Shown here: in pieces, positions 9,907 to 21,300 of the stretch
Numbering within the stretch: position 1 is the first letter of the stretch
How the letters are laid out: each line of letters begins with the position of its first letter
Assembly (NCBI GenBank): GCA_030015575.1
Contig: JASDDO010000024.1
Location: forward strand, 216,586,996-216,650,995
Direction: 5' to 3'
DNA: 64,000 bases
From: Agapanthus africanus
Taxonomy: Eukaryota; Streptophyta; Magnoliopsida; Asparagales; Amaryllidaceae
Notes under the pieces: generated by a model
What the model was told of the DNA's origin: nothing
Seen by the model: only the letters and a program-made list of their open reading frames with translations
Database searches by the model: none
Made by a program: the position numbers and the translations under genes

Positions 9907-10075
9907 GAATCTGACGAAGTCTGCTACATCGGCCGCATCTGTCTAAACCTCCGATACACGGTGTCATAAATCAACTTGGCATCTTCGGAGAGGTAGACGG
10001 ATAAAACCACATAGCATCTGCCCCGAATCTCAGGCTAGACGTCCTCATGTCTCGGCCGCCGTTCGGAGGGGAACA

Positions 10076-10499
10076 GAACCGTAGCTGCTTGGGTCTATGA
10101 TCATCAGCAGAGAGAGCGATGGGATGCCGCCTGGGCTTGGTTGGAGGATCTCTGCTTTGAATACCATGATCAATGCTTTCAAGACCCCTTTCCCCTTTGT
10201 TGTAACCATTAAGATGTGTTTTCTCTTTTCTTTTTCCGCGCCACCGGACACTTTTTGTAAGGCTGAGGAGCTGAGAATACCTTTTATTAATAATCTTTTC
10301 TTTGCTCACGAACCCTTCTTTGTTCAGAATGTCAGAACATCGAACTTTCTCATTTATTTTTCTTCGCAAGTGCATGTAGATCGGTGCTCCTCCCTCATTC
10401 CCCTGAGTCGAGGTAAAACAGGTGGAGCACTACTTAGGTCGGTTACCGATAGACGTGCCCACATTTTTTTCATCCTAGTAAAGGGCTGGTCCAGGGTAC
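10076..10499. other. Unassigned sequence right of element A
   Basis: Follows the element A LTR end; the first five bases GAACC would be one half of A's target duplication. On the minus strand it continues the non-coding 3' region of element D, including T-rich tracts. Two overlapping minus-strand frames of 68 and 134 codons cross the LTR border and are not supported as genes. Confidence 0.4.
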
Positions 10500-10790
10500 T
10501 TTGCTTTCCTCCGAGCTAGTCCTAGGAGAGATAGCCCGCTGGCTCGTGAAAGGGCTTAGGATTCACGGGTTTGGCCGAGCAGGAATCTACCTGCTGTGGA
10601 TGGGCAGGGCAGGATGCTACCCGGGTGCCTTATGAAGAGGGCTTTGGATCCATAGCATCGTTGGGCAGGAAGCTACCCGTTGTGGATGGGACGGGCAGGA
10701 AAATATCCGGCTGCGATGAACAGGAGGCTATCCACCGACCTCGAAACCAAGCAGGAACTTACTCACATGAGGGCTTAGCTAAAAAACTAA
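10500..10790 (-). repeat. Degenerate 112-bp family repeats in the 3' region of element D
   Basis: Read on the minus strand this has two to three units with the words GGTAGATTCCTGC, CCGTGAATCCTAAGCCCT and GGTTTCGAGG, matching the large array at 55417-64000. They lie downstream of D's pol in the same relative orientation as the array lies downstream of the gag in element I. Confidence 0.75.
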
Positions 10791-10889
10791 GACAAATTTA
10801 AATCACAGAAAAAGAAGAATCTCATTATTCAAAAGAGTACAAGTTCATCTATACAATTTAAGCATTTTGGCGTTATACGGCCGCGGAAA

Positions 10890-12298
10890 GTTATGCCCCA
10901 AGTTGGAGGTGGTAGGCTCCTCCGGGAAACGCCTCGGTCATGAGGAAGGGACCGTCCCACTTCGGAGAGAATTTGTGCAGCTTCTCTTAATCCTTGAATT
11001 CATTTCGTCGTAGGACTAAGTCTCCTGTTTTGAATTCTCGGTGTTTGACCCAGGTATTGTAATATCGGGCAGTCTGTTACTGATATGCGGCCATCCTTAT
11101 TTGCGCTCGGTCTTTCTTTTCCAATAAGATATCCAAGTTGGTTCGAAGGGCCAAGAAATTGGCTTCGTCGTCGAAGTGTTCGACTCGATAACTGGATAGG
11201 TCGATTTCCACGGGGACCATCACCTCGGTGCCATAATAGAGACTGAACGAAGTTTCCCCTATGGGTGCCTTCTTCGACATATGCAATGCCCACAGCACCC
11301 ATGGCAGTTCCTCAACCCATCCGTTCTGTCTTCTTTCCAGGCGGGCTTTGAGGCTCCAGATGACACCTCGTCTTGCTTGTTACAATGGGGATGTGCAACC
11401 ATGGAGAACTTCATTAATATGTGATAGTCACTGTAGAATTCTCTAACTTTGTCGTTTTCAAAGTTGGTTCTGTGGTCGGTGATGATGCACCTCGGAATTC
11501 CAAATCGGGCGACTATATTATTCTGCAGGAACTTCACTGTGGAAGCAGCATCCGGTTTTCTTATCGGCATCGCTTCGAACCACTTCGTAAAGTAGTCTAC
11601 GACGATAAGGATGTATTTATGCCCCCCTTCCCTCCCGTGCAGGTGAGGAGTTGTCCAATCATGTCCATTCCCCATTATGCGAATGGCCAAAAGGAACTCC
11701 GTGGCATTAACTCAGTGGCTGGTAACCGAAGAGTTCTGCAAAAGAGTTGATATGTATTGCACCTTCGTACGAGCTTTTCTGCATCGCTGTAGATAGTCGG
11801 CCAATAATATCCCTGCAACAGTGTCTTTTGAACTAGACTGCGGCCCCCTGATGTGCGCCACCGACTCCTTCGTGTATCTTCTGGAGAACATTCTCTGCTT
11901 CGTTAGAATTGACGCATCTGAGTAGAGGTTGGGTGTACGACTTCTTTTACAAGTTTCCTTTGCTCCATACAAAGTGGCAAGCTTTCATGCAGAGTCGACG
12001 TGCCTCGATTCGGTTTTCGGGGAGTACTCTGGCCTTGAGAAACTCCACTATTCGCTTTCTCCAATCCGAGATACTCCCCTGAGTGGTGTAGATCCGGTGT
12101 ATCACTTCTTTATTTTTGATGTTGGGTCGTGGTAGGACTTCTAAGAGAATATTCCTCTTGTGATTAGTTTAATAGGAGGAGGCGAGCTTGCTCAACGCGT
12201 CTGCTTCGACGTTCAAACTCCGGAGAATCTGTTCCACTTGAACCCCGTCGAAATTTTTCCGAAGCCTTTTTACCTCGGCTAGGTATTTCATCATTAGG
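10890..12298 (-). pseudogene. pol: Element D pol, integrase and end of second RNase H, Tat clade, decayed
   Basis: On the minus strand the right end continues the second RNase H (MMKYLAEVKR and EADALSKLAS just left of 12298). A decayed zinc-finger region follows (about 11970-11700), then the integrase core with YILIVVDYFTKW and ARFGIPRCIITD (DDE second Asp) around 11400-11620. The C-terminal part has YGTEVMVPVEIDL near 11200 and ends with a KWDGPFLMTEAFPGGAYHL-type tail near 10893. Several frameshifts and stops break it. Its upstream part is displaced beyond the G1 insertion (15346-15657) and the F insertion (21301-21830). Confidence 0.9.
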
Positions 12299-12411
12299 TG
12301 TAACAACCCTAAACTTTCTGTAACTTTCTGTACAAATTTTTTTCAAAATACAGAATGGAACACTTAAGCCTGAGCACAAGTTATAAATTTGATTTGCTTT
12401 TGAACAGCAAG

Positions 12412-12484
12412 AAAGCACATGTAGCTCATTGGTAAAGCCTTGCACTGCTGTGACGTAGCCCCTGTGTTCGAATCCCCCCAGCCA
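12412..12484 (+). other. tRNA-like segment with pol III A and B box words
   Basis: TAGCTCATTGGTAAAG (12422-12437) resembles an A box and D arm. TGTTCGAATCC (12465-12475) matches a B box. The spacing of about 30 bases and the total of ~70 bases fit a tRNA or tRNA-derived SINE head. Acceptor and T stems do not pair well, so it is not called as a tRNA gene. Confidence 0.5.
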
Positions 12485-12838
12485 CATTATCTTTTTGTTG
12501 ATTTTTCTTTTAATCTTTTAGAAGCCCAAAGGTTTACACGCGCACTGCACGTAAAATGAAAAGTCACAATAAAAACAAACATGTGGAAAATAACATATAA
12601 ATAGCATAGGACACGTGGCAGCAATCCCATCACCCAACTCCCCCATCCAACCGGCGAGAACGGTTGATTTCCCGGTGACGCCGGCCCTTCCGTAGGGAAT
12701 AACCCCCATGTTCTACACACTCGACCCTTGGCCTCCCCCCACCACCCTAGTTCTGTTTGTTTTTCCTGCACATTAACAGAGAATTGAAAATGAGCATTAA
12801 TCCAAAATTTCAATTCATTTTTAATTCATTTCATCATC

Positions 12839-12868
12839 ACCCTAAACCCTAATCCAACCCTATAAATA
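12839..12868 (+). promoter_or_regulatory. Telo-box and TATA box of LTR G1
   Basis: ACCCTAAACCCTAA (12839-12852), two telomere-type heptamers, lies nine bases before TATAAATA (12861-12868), followed by a CT-rich start region. This is a typical plant promoter layout and supports the + orientation of G1. Confidence 0.65.
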
Positions 12869-15345
12869 CAACCCTACACTTTGGCTCTCTTCATTCTGAA
12901 ATTTAGTATCAAAACTCTATAAAATTTCCAAGTCCCAAGTTGTGCAAGTGGAGTTAGCAAGAGGTGAAGTCCCGACGACGTTCCAAGAAGAATCCGGCGA
13001 CGAAACGATGTCCCGACGGTTCCAAAATCTTTCCCTACCTCCCCTCTTTCTTTATAGCCAGTAAGTCCCCTCTTCCCTTCTCAATCTCTATTCTAAAACT
13101 TTCACTTTTCAAAACTCATCGGAAGCGGAGTTATTCTGGCTTCCGATTCTCTTTTCTTTAAAAATCTAATTTTTCTTAATAAAAAACCTACCAATTTTTA
13201 ATATGTTGTTTAGAAATCATAAACAAACATATTAGAGCAAGTTTCATCTCAAAATAATCTATTATGCAACTTTTATAGCATTTTTACGGTAAAATAGCAT
13301 ATACTTTACTTACGACATAATTCAACATATTTCTTGTATTACCTTTAGAAAACTCACGAGGTAATGACCTACCTCATCACAACACTCATCCTTGACATAG
13401 CACGATGGTTTGTAAGACATTTTTTTGGGATAAAATACGACATTACATTTAAATACGCTAAACTTACAAAACCGTTTTCTTTAAAAAAAGTGTATTAAGT
13501 AAATTCCGTGCAATTGCGCCTCTACAACCCATTTTGGGGAACCCCGATCGGGATGATGAGGGTTATCGCACATTCTCGGGCCTAGTAGAGTGAAATGCAG
13601 ACCTTCGTAAGGAGCATTCGATCTCGATGGAATTTTGATGCAATTTTTAAGAAAATGTGATTTCTACAAAATAAATAAACTTTATTTTTATTATATATAT
13701 ATATAACTATTATCAGAATATCTATTTTAACTACAATATATGAATATTCCATTGTCCAGTACCACCAGTACTAAAAATGCATCTCCTTCGCCCGCGCGCG
13801 TCTACCTGGCTTGCCGCCTTGCATGCAAGCGAAGCGCTATTGGCGGCAATTAATAGCTCACTCCTCCCCGTCTTCAAAAAAGGACCCAATCCCTCGAAAA
13901 AAGGGAAAAAAGCAGACGATATCGTGACATCTCATTATAATACAATACACTATAAGGAAACAAGAGAGTGAACATTCATATTTTCCAAATCAAAGGGATC
14001 ACCAATTTCATGAAATTACCATTACAATTCAATGCAATTCCAATATTTCATTAAAATACCATGTATAATGAAAACTAGGTTCTACTCACTAGAAAATTTC
14101 ACTTTTATAATATATACATCTATGAAATCCCTAAAGACGATAATTAAATACTTGAGCTGTATTTTGAAATTATATCAAAAACTATTTTTACAAAACCCCC
14201 TCAAGTTATACTAAATTACAATAAGGACCCTAGTAAATATAGGTTTAAGCGGGACCTGTTCTCTTGAGCCTCGAAAAGTCGGAGAATGTGGGTGCTTACC
14301 TATCTAAGGTAGAAAATCTAACAACGGTGTTATCAACACGGTAATTGTCTTGGAAAAAAACACAAATCCTACTGTCCTTGTACAGCAGTTACCGATAATA
14401 TCAAAACAATCAGGACTTCAATTCTGTTTAAAAGTTTGACTCAGTTCGAGTCATGGTCAAATATGAATACAACTGACCTGAATTATTTTCAAGTATAAAT
14501 CTACGAATACCAGAATACAATCTATAACAACTTGAACTTGACCGAACCGAACCATGGATATACTCTGATTACATGACTATCCATTTATATCCATTCCGTT
14601 TACTGAGATCATGCTTTCGGCAAGTCTTCCATTTACTAAAAGACAATACAATACAATCAGTACAATCAATAAAATAAATATTACGGGGTTTATAAAGGAG
14701 TAAACTGGTACGGAACATGAAGGTGGCACGAGGTGGTCACTAAAAGACGTAATTACATCCATGCCTTTGTTCCGTGGTATTTTCGACGGATCCTTATACT
14801 ACAGGTTACCAAAGTCCACGGTGTAAGTTGGACTCCTCTCGTATACACTGGCATATTCTGTACCAAGCTACAAGCACTACGTTAACATAACAATCTAACA
14901 TTATACTAGATATACTCTCTTTTGTGTCTATTCTACTTCTCTCTTTCTTTAGGACTTACCGAGCGATTGTTCACTGATGACATTCCTATTTCTCTTCTTC
15001 TTTGAAATGTTGTCAGGAGGACCCGACTCTGAAAAGTTTGAGACCAGCCAAGATCACTTGGAGCAGACCCCTGAGCAGTACACTGAAGACCCCGAGCTAT
15101 AGTCACTTGTACATATTTTCTTTTCAATTATGCCATTGTTTAGGCATTGCTTTCTATTCATGTATTTACATTTCCAGTTGTACTTGTAAAGAAATGTTGA
15201 ATAAATAAAGTTGTTGTTCATTACATTCTTGTCTCTTGTGTACATTTTATATTGCTTAGATACGGTTAGCGTATTTACTTTGGAGTAAATACGTCGCGTA
15301 ACCCGTCGCGTCCCCTTGCTGTACACCGAGAAGCGGGGCGTGACA

Positions 15346-15657
15346 TCAGGGGTTCTCATACTTCGAATCGTCCAGTCACTTGGCCGACGACCAATGCAGA
15401 TTCACTTTGGATTCTAATTCTCTTTAGCCCCACCCCCGAGGAAATTCGTAGATCGGCCAATAAGGCTTTGAATTTCGCGGCGTTGTTTGAGGCCTTGAAG
15501 TCGAGCCATAGAGAGTATTTCATCTCGGCCTTACTGGGGCCGCGGATGACCAACCAAGTTCCACTCCCTCCCTTTGTGGAGGAACTGTCCACATAAAGTA
15601 CTAAGTCCGGAATCGGACCGAGCTTTTCTTCGACTGAGTATCGTGGGTTTAGACCTC
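15346..15657 (-). pseudogene. pol: Element D second RNase H, 5' part
   Basis: Minus-strand frame with LYVDSSSTKGGSGTW, ASNNAAKFKALLADL and IQSESALVVGQV, matching the Tat second RNase H. The catalytic Glu appears replaced by Lys (AKF) and the third Asp by Glu (SES), so it is inactive. Its left end is cut by LTR G1 and its right end by element F. The frame resumes on the far side of both insertions. Confidence 0.9.
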
Positions 15658-17140
15658 TATTCACTACAAAAACCTAACCGCACTTTCGCAGGGAAACGCG
15701 ATTGCACTGAGCACGTGCAACAAGCCGTTAAACCTCTAGGTGTCCCTAGTAGGAGGAGTGTTGTCTCCTGAGGGTTTTCAGCGGATTACACCCACAAAAT
15801 CCTATCAACTCGGCCCATTGACTTTTGTTTTCCAATTAGGTTTTCTAACAAGGAATTCTATTATCTTCGACTTGTAAATTATCCACCCATATTCTTCACG
15901 CTTTCTCATCATTTAACTTAAGATCATATATGTTCTGCAGACCTACTTAGCTTTCGGCATTTCTTAAGTTTTCCTTCTAGGGTTCCATCTCCACTTAGGA
16001 ATTTTTATCAACTCTATTAAAGATACAAGTTCTATTCTTCACTCCTTTCTCTCATCTAAACTCCAATCACATATCCCCACGTGTGTGTAAATATCACCCC
16101 TACACTTGGAAATTCAAATCAAGCAATCATACTCTTGTCCGTTGTCCAAAGCACTTGTGAATTTTCACTTTCACATCCTTCATGCGACTATTAATACTTC
16201 TTGAGGTACCAACAACCGATTACAAGATGCGTTAGCGTTTTAAAGCGTACTTCCTAGTTTTGCAACACTCAAGGCTTTTAGCAGTGGCTCCCAAACCAGT
16301 TGGTCTAAGGCACTAGGTGATGAAGCACCCTCGCTAAATATTTTTCTATTTTTACAGCCTTAAGTAATCACAAAAAACCAGTGTCCATTTTTTTCTTTAT
16401 CAACTTTTTTTTTTCTTTTTCATTGTGCTAAGGACTTTAGACAAGAGTATTTCAAGGTCTCTTCTACTAATCCAAGTTTCAAGGTGCGTGTTTGTGCAAT
16501 TTTGTAGGGTATACATTTTCAGAATCTAGATTTAAGTTAGGAACTATTTTTCAAACTTTTACTCTAATAAGAACATCAATACTCTTCCCTCATTTTGACT
16601 TAGCCCAAGAAGTGAACCCAAAATTTGCCTATTTCTAAATAAAGTACAAGGCATATACTTTCTACCGTTAAACTTTAAAGAATATTATTTTTAGGGTTTT
16701 TAATTTACTAAGTCTAAGATCTAGTTGTTCCTAGCTAGTTAACCTATTCGTCAAACTCAAGTCAATTAGCCAAAATTGAATACATTAATTTTTAATTTTT
16801 GAAATTTTTCAATTTTTATGGGTTTTCAAATAAATATGCAAATGCAAAAATATGTACAAATGAATGCGAAGGAAGAAGACGTACCGAGCATACCCCCAAA
16901 CTTGAACTTGACAGTGTCCTCACTGTCATGCTAAACCAAGAGGGTCAAAATACCGGCACTCCCCTGTTTATTTATTTATAATTTTTTTTTATATTTTTAA
17001 TGTTTTGAATTTTTTTTTTATTTTTTTTTATTTTTTATAGAAAAAGAAAGCAAAAATATATATACATATATACAAAGATTCCCCCAAACTTAAGCTTGGC
17101 CTTGCACAAGCCAAAAGTTAGCACCAACCATTCAAAAATC
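15658..17140 (-). other. Element F 3' region
   Basis: Non-coding, A/T-rich, with T-tracts at 16380-16420 and 16980-17040. Two copies of a polypurine-like motif (minus strand AAGTTTGGGGG) at 16890-16903 and 17079-17092. The left 120 bp match element E next to its 3' LTR. Confidence 0.7.
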
Positions 17141-17334
17141 TTATCGTGGAAATGGTATAGTTGGTGCAAGAAAATGAGAAGCACGCGAGACCGTGTGAAA
17201 AGAAGAATGGTAGAATATGGTCTCGGTGGGGGAGAAGAATGGCGAAAAGAAGAAGGAAATGGAGTACGATCTTGAGGGTGTAAATCGAGTGAATAAATTA
17301 GCGCAATTTGTGATGACCGATGTGTTAAAAGCGA

Positions 17335-18978
17335 TTACGCTAACCAATCAACTCGTCGAGAAATGGGATCAAATCCCTCAAGATTCGCAAGAAAACATGG
17401 GTACGCCGAACTTGGTATTTGAGATGAAAGCGTCATGGTCACTTGCACGGTCGGAACAATAGGAAGGACGAAAGGAAGTGAATTAGGGATATTATCATTC
17501 TTACCGTAGTAAACTGTGTCGAACTGGAAAGATTCCATCAATGGTTCGAAACGACTGTAAGCAACCGAGTCTGAAGGATTAACTAACTCATCTGAAAATG
17601 CAAAGGACTCAAACTCGGGCGGTAAGACTTCAATATCGTCCGAAAAAGTGAAACACTCGTAAGTGTCATCGGCTGTGGGAACTGTGTCAGATTCAAAGGA
17701 AAAGTTTTCAAGCTCACAGCCGTCAAGTGTGACATGAAGTGTGGTCGGAACGATGGAAAAGAGGGAGGGTGATTTAGGTAAAGGTTCAAGAGGATGAATT
17801 GGAAAATCCGACACATCAAAGAAAAATGGTTCAACCTCAATATGATCCTCACCACTCTCCTCAATATTATCCTCATAATTCTCCTCAATATTCAACTCAT
17901 CCATGCCATTATCATCAAAATCAAGACGCATATGAGATTCGGGAGAAACATTTAATAACTCGGGATGATGATTTGAACATAAAATCTCAAGTAAATCGAC
18001 AGGTTCATCATCCGAAATATTCCCGGCGTCTATATCCTCAATCAAGTGAAAATCAATTTCTTTAGACACCTCATCAAAAGCATGGATATCTATCGATTTA
18101 GGTTCTAGAGTGGAGGTGTAAAGGTCAAACGGATTAGGTGCTGTTTCACTCGAAGGGGGTTCTTCACAATTTGGCAAATCAAACACTACAAAATCACACA
18201 ACTCATTTTTATTTTCAACAGGTGAACTATTTAGGGCAATCGATGGAAAACAGGAGTTGTGGGTTTCAATTGGGTAAGGGTAGGTTTGATGTGAAAATCC
18301 TCTCTCATTCTCACTCTGTCCAACTGCCTCCTCATACATTGGAAAATTTGGAGCTAGCGGGACACTAGCTACCGGTTCAGCAGGTTGCATAAGGGCGGCC
18401 ACGGACGCTTCCACATTCCTAACCATTTTATTTCCTGCGGCGATATACGCCTCCAACGCCTCTTCCAAACTAGACTTTGGTGGTAAGGGGGTTTCAGTAA
18501 AAGATTCAAAATTGGTTGGATATGTGAAACTCCCTAATGGCTGTGAAGAAACAGTGTCTAGTGAAGGTGGAAACGTTGGGTAGGACTGAGAGGAAGTGGG
18601 TGGTAGGACAGGGGTAGGGTCAACATATGGATAAGAAGGTGAATAGTCGTGTGGATCCCTAGAACTAGATGAGTAGAGAGGGGTGAAAGATCGACTGCGA
18701 GATTGAGCAATATGCTCAGCAATGGACATCGGCCTAGGAGTGACAGAAGGACTTGAAGAAATGGTATCAACATATGGAAGTGGTGAAGGTTAACTTGGTT
18801 GACACAAAGTGGGTTGAAAAGTCAAACTGTTTCTCCTAGACTCCTCTATGTGATCTTTCAACGATTTTTTAGGCATGGAAGGATCGTCTTTAAATTGACC
18901 GAACACATTGACATATGACGCAAAATTAGGTTCGGGGTACCAAAGTTCGGCAAAAGATTTTTTATGTGGGGTACCCAT
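17335..18978 (-). pseudogene. Element F chimeric ORF (about 547 codons, one internal stop)
   Basis: Minus-strand ORF from ATG at 18976-18978 to the stop at 17335-17337, broken once by TAA at 18790-18792. The N-terminal 60 residues carry FAELWYPEPNFASYVNVF. Next comes a Ser/Pro/Tyr-rich segment, a helical ALEAYIAAGNKMVRN stretch, then a long acidic region. The C-terminal part (about 17480-17720) is clearly related to the segment between protease and RT in element E (39180-39500): both have PE-ES-FSDELV and FEPL-ESF words in order. No protease, RT, RNase H or integrase motif. I do not recognise the N-terminal domain; it may be a divergent gag. The family could be mobilised in trans by Athila, as the primer site and LTR would allow. 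Confidence 0.75.
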
Positions 18979-19099
18979 GTTAAAAGAAGAAAGGTGACAA
19001 AAAGGAAGGTTGGATGGTGCAAGGATTTATTTGGGGCTAAAAAATTTTGCAAGTTCTATAAAATATTTGTCCTTTTTATTTTCATTTTTCATTAATTTT

Positions 19100-19904
19100 T
19101 TCTTTCTCTTTATTTGGAAAAATTTTGTTGCAAAAAGATTTTAAGAGAAAAGATATGCAACAGCAAATTATTTTATAGAAAAGATATGCAACAACAAAAT
19201 ATTAGTTGCAATTGGTTAATATTTGAAGCATATCACAAGAATCTTTATTTGGAGAAAATTGTTGCGAAAAGATATTCGACAAAAGATATGCAACAACAAA
19301 ATATTTCTTGCAATCAATTTAGTTCAAGCGGGGCCCAAAAATCCTGCACAAGACTTGTTATATGGAAGGCAATATATTTTATAGCTCACAGAATCTTGCA
19401 GGAATTTTCAGAAAAGATATTTCAAAAATTACAGAGGAGAGAGACAGGAAACTTACAGTGCAAATTTCACACGAAGAGGCACCAGGCCCACCGCGTTTCC
19501 GCCGCACTATGGCCCTTCAGACCGCGTTTCCGCGGTTGTTTCAGAAGCTCGGTTCCCCAAAAATTTTTCCGTGCGATGACTCGTCAAGACGGCCGCGTTT
19601 CCACGGCCTAATGTGGGTTTTGGCCGCGGAAACGCGGCGGGGTGGGGGGTTCACTGCTCCAAAATTTTTCAGCCTCTCTGTTTTGAAAATCCCCCTCTGT
19701 TCCAATCTTTTGATTTCAGTTTCGCTTTCTGGATTTTTCCAGACCCGTCTCGATTGTTCCTGCAAAAATTCAACCACCAAGTATCCCTTCCAAAAAATAA
19801 CAAATGATATATATTTTTATATTTTTTTTGATTTTTTTCAGATTTTTATGATTTTTAAAATTTTATGATTAACCCGAAATTGCGAAAAGGAAAGTTCTAC
19901 GTCA
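19100..19904 (-). other. Element F leader with repeated words and GC hairpins
   Basis: AAAAGATATGCAACA-type words recur four times at 19150-19300. At 19488-19645 CCGCGTTTCCGC and GGCCGCGGAAACGCGGC form strong inverted repeats. The LTR of the same element has a matching pair at 20870-20912. No supported ORF. Confidence 0.6.
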
Positions 19905-19922
19905 TCCCCGGCAACGGCGCCA
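19905..19922 (-). other. Primer binding site of element F
   Basis: The minus strand reads TGGCGCCGTTGCCGGGGA, the tRNA-Asp-type primer site typical of Athila. Two bases separate it from the LTR end at 19925. Confidence 0.9.
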
Positions 19923-19924
19923 TT

Positions 19925-21300
19925 TGATTGAAATGATTTAGCGTGCTCGCGCTTTCTAAAAGATAGATCAAAAATATTTGTAACCGCAATCAAGAACGGC
20001 GTCGCTTTACAGCTAGCCGGTGAGTACGGGTCGGTCCACAGGGATGTTGTGAATCTCCTAATCGCTCTAACGAGTTAATTCCGAAGGGTGTTCGGATTAA
20101 TTATTAAATCTAAAAACCTAATTATTCTAGGGCAATTAACTAGATCTATTCTTGCTAGGGCTAGGTTTAGGGATGGTTTGGAAATGTAATTAAATCTTAC
20201 CGCTTTCAATACCCGAATGAAGATCTATGAGGAGTTATAGTAATTATCAATAAAGTGGATTAGATCCGTTCGGGAAGGTGTTCCTTCCTCTAGGTTCTTG
20301 TCCTTCCTTTAGAGATCCTTACCCTAACCTCCATGGAAAACATCACACCCGGGCCTTTATACTACGGTATCACCGCTACCTCGAGGGATAGAGTGCCGTA
20401 GGGAGCGGTATGTGCATGTATGCATGGAGTCCTGTTTTAAATATTTGGTGGGTAGGAAAGGGATGAGAGATCTCATCTCTCAAAATCCTTCCCCAAAGCT
20501 AGCTCTAAACAAGTTCCTAGGGCATGAAATTAAATCTACCTAGGGCAAGGAATTTAAATCTACACTAAGGTAAGAAATTAAATTACTTACAGATGCATCC
20601 CTCCAATCATCCATGCAGGTTTGTCAGATCTGAATTTCTGAATGGAAAAGAAACACCGATGCTCTCCAAAAGAAATCTGAATTTTATTAATGAAGGGAGG
20701 CATAAGAAATTACAATGAGTAGAGTTCCTATTTATAGAGAATAGGAAACCCTAGGGTTACATTTGATCCGCATGTCTAAAATTACAAAAATAGCCCCAGG
20801 GAATCTTTTCAGAGCCGTCTAAACATTATGGTAAAATTTTCTTTAAGAGACGGCTCTTAATGGCCGCGGAACCGCGGCATGGTTAAGGCTTGGGCCGCGG
20901 TTCCGCGGCCCATTGGTGAGATCACCTTATGAAATTTCCTGGGCTGCTTCAAGGTTCTTCTGGGCTTTTCATTTCTTCAATTAGTTTTCCATTTGGGCTT
21001 CTACAGTGATTCCAGATCTTCAGTGAACACTTTGCAATGGATCTTTTAACCGTTTGCCTCGACAATTTGGATCTTGCGTTGCCTTGCTGATTGTGAACTA
21101 TTCTTCTTCTAGGCTTTACTAAGATCTTCCTATTTGTTGGTCAAAAATCCTTCTTTTGTGTCTTCTTTTGTGTTTTTCACTGTTTTTGCTCCCAGAACCT
21201 GTAACCTGTAACATGTAGCAGACATGCGTCAAAAGCACCTGTTTTCATTGTAAAATGCATAAGAATGGGGAATAGAAAATGCAATATTATGGTATGAACA
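19925..21300 (-). repeat. 5' LTR of element F (1376 bp)
   Basis: On the minus strand it starts TGTTCATACC (21300) and ends CAATCA (19925). It shares the TGTTCAT start and the GAGTACGGGTCG and AACGAGTTAA words with the element E LTR. TATA box TATAAATA at 20729-20736 (minus). GC hairpins at 20870-20912: GGCCGCGG-AA-CCGCGGC and GGGCCGCGG-TT-CCGCGGCCC. Confidence 0.85.

Larger units (their letters stand above)
7376..10075 (+). repeat. 3' LTR of element A (2700 bp)
   Basis: Starts TGTTTACCCC after the polypurine tract and ends GGGGAACA (TGTT...AACA termini). The end was fixed by comparison with element B, whose LTR ends at the same point five bases before a primer site (23002/23008), and with element C (32701). 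The last ~600 bp are almost identical to B. Contents: palindrome field, 42-bp G-box repeats, TATA box at 7861, GC-rich palindromes 8270-8510, 27-bp tandem repeat 8986-9345, two copies of a CCTCTGAC...GTCAGAG hairpin (about 8895-8938 and 9487-9530), and a three-hairpin U5 segment. Open frames inside it are repeat by-products. Confidence 0.9.
12299..15345 (+). mobile_element. LTR G1: solo LTR or LTR-bounded insertion, 3047 bp
   Basis: Begins TGTAACAACCC and ends GGGGCGTGACA. Flanking five-mers are TTAGG (12294-12298) and TCAGG (15346-15350), a target duplication with one substitution. Removing the insertion and one repeat restores D's RNase H frame exactly across an EPLMMKY stretch. Orientation is inferred as + from a TATA box at 12861 and AATAAA signals at about 15202 near the right end. 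No coding domain is present. A CCAGTAAGT donor-like site (about 13059) and a TTGTCAG acceptor-like site (about 15014) are visible. Between 13160 and 14930 I see only A/T-rich non-coding sequence. Probably a long LTR of a chromovirus-type element, but lineage is not proven. Confidence 0.8.
15658..21300 (-). mobile_element. Element F: non-autonomous Athila-like element with a single LTR
   Basis: Flanked by perfect five-base repeats ACCTC (15653-15657 and 21301-21305). D's reading frame is in register across the junction once one repeat is removed, although a TGA stop lies at it. In minus orientation: 5' LTR (21300-19925), tRNA-Asp type primer site (19922-19905), leader, one long ORF (18978-17335) and a 3' region homologous to the 3' region of element E (compare 15670-15790 with 33105-33230). 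It stops about 40 bp short of where a polypurine tract and 3' LTR should begin. No pol domains. Confidence 0.85.

Noticed and set aside
12839..12852. Interstitial telomere repeat
   Set aside because: Only two heptamers, next to a TATA box; better read as a telo-box promoter element.
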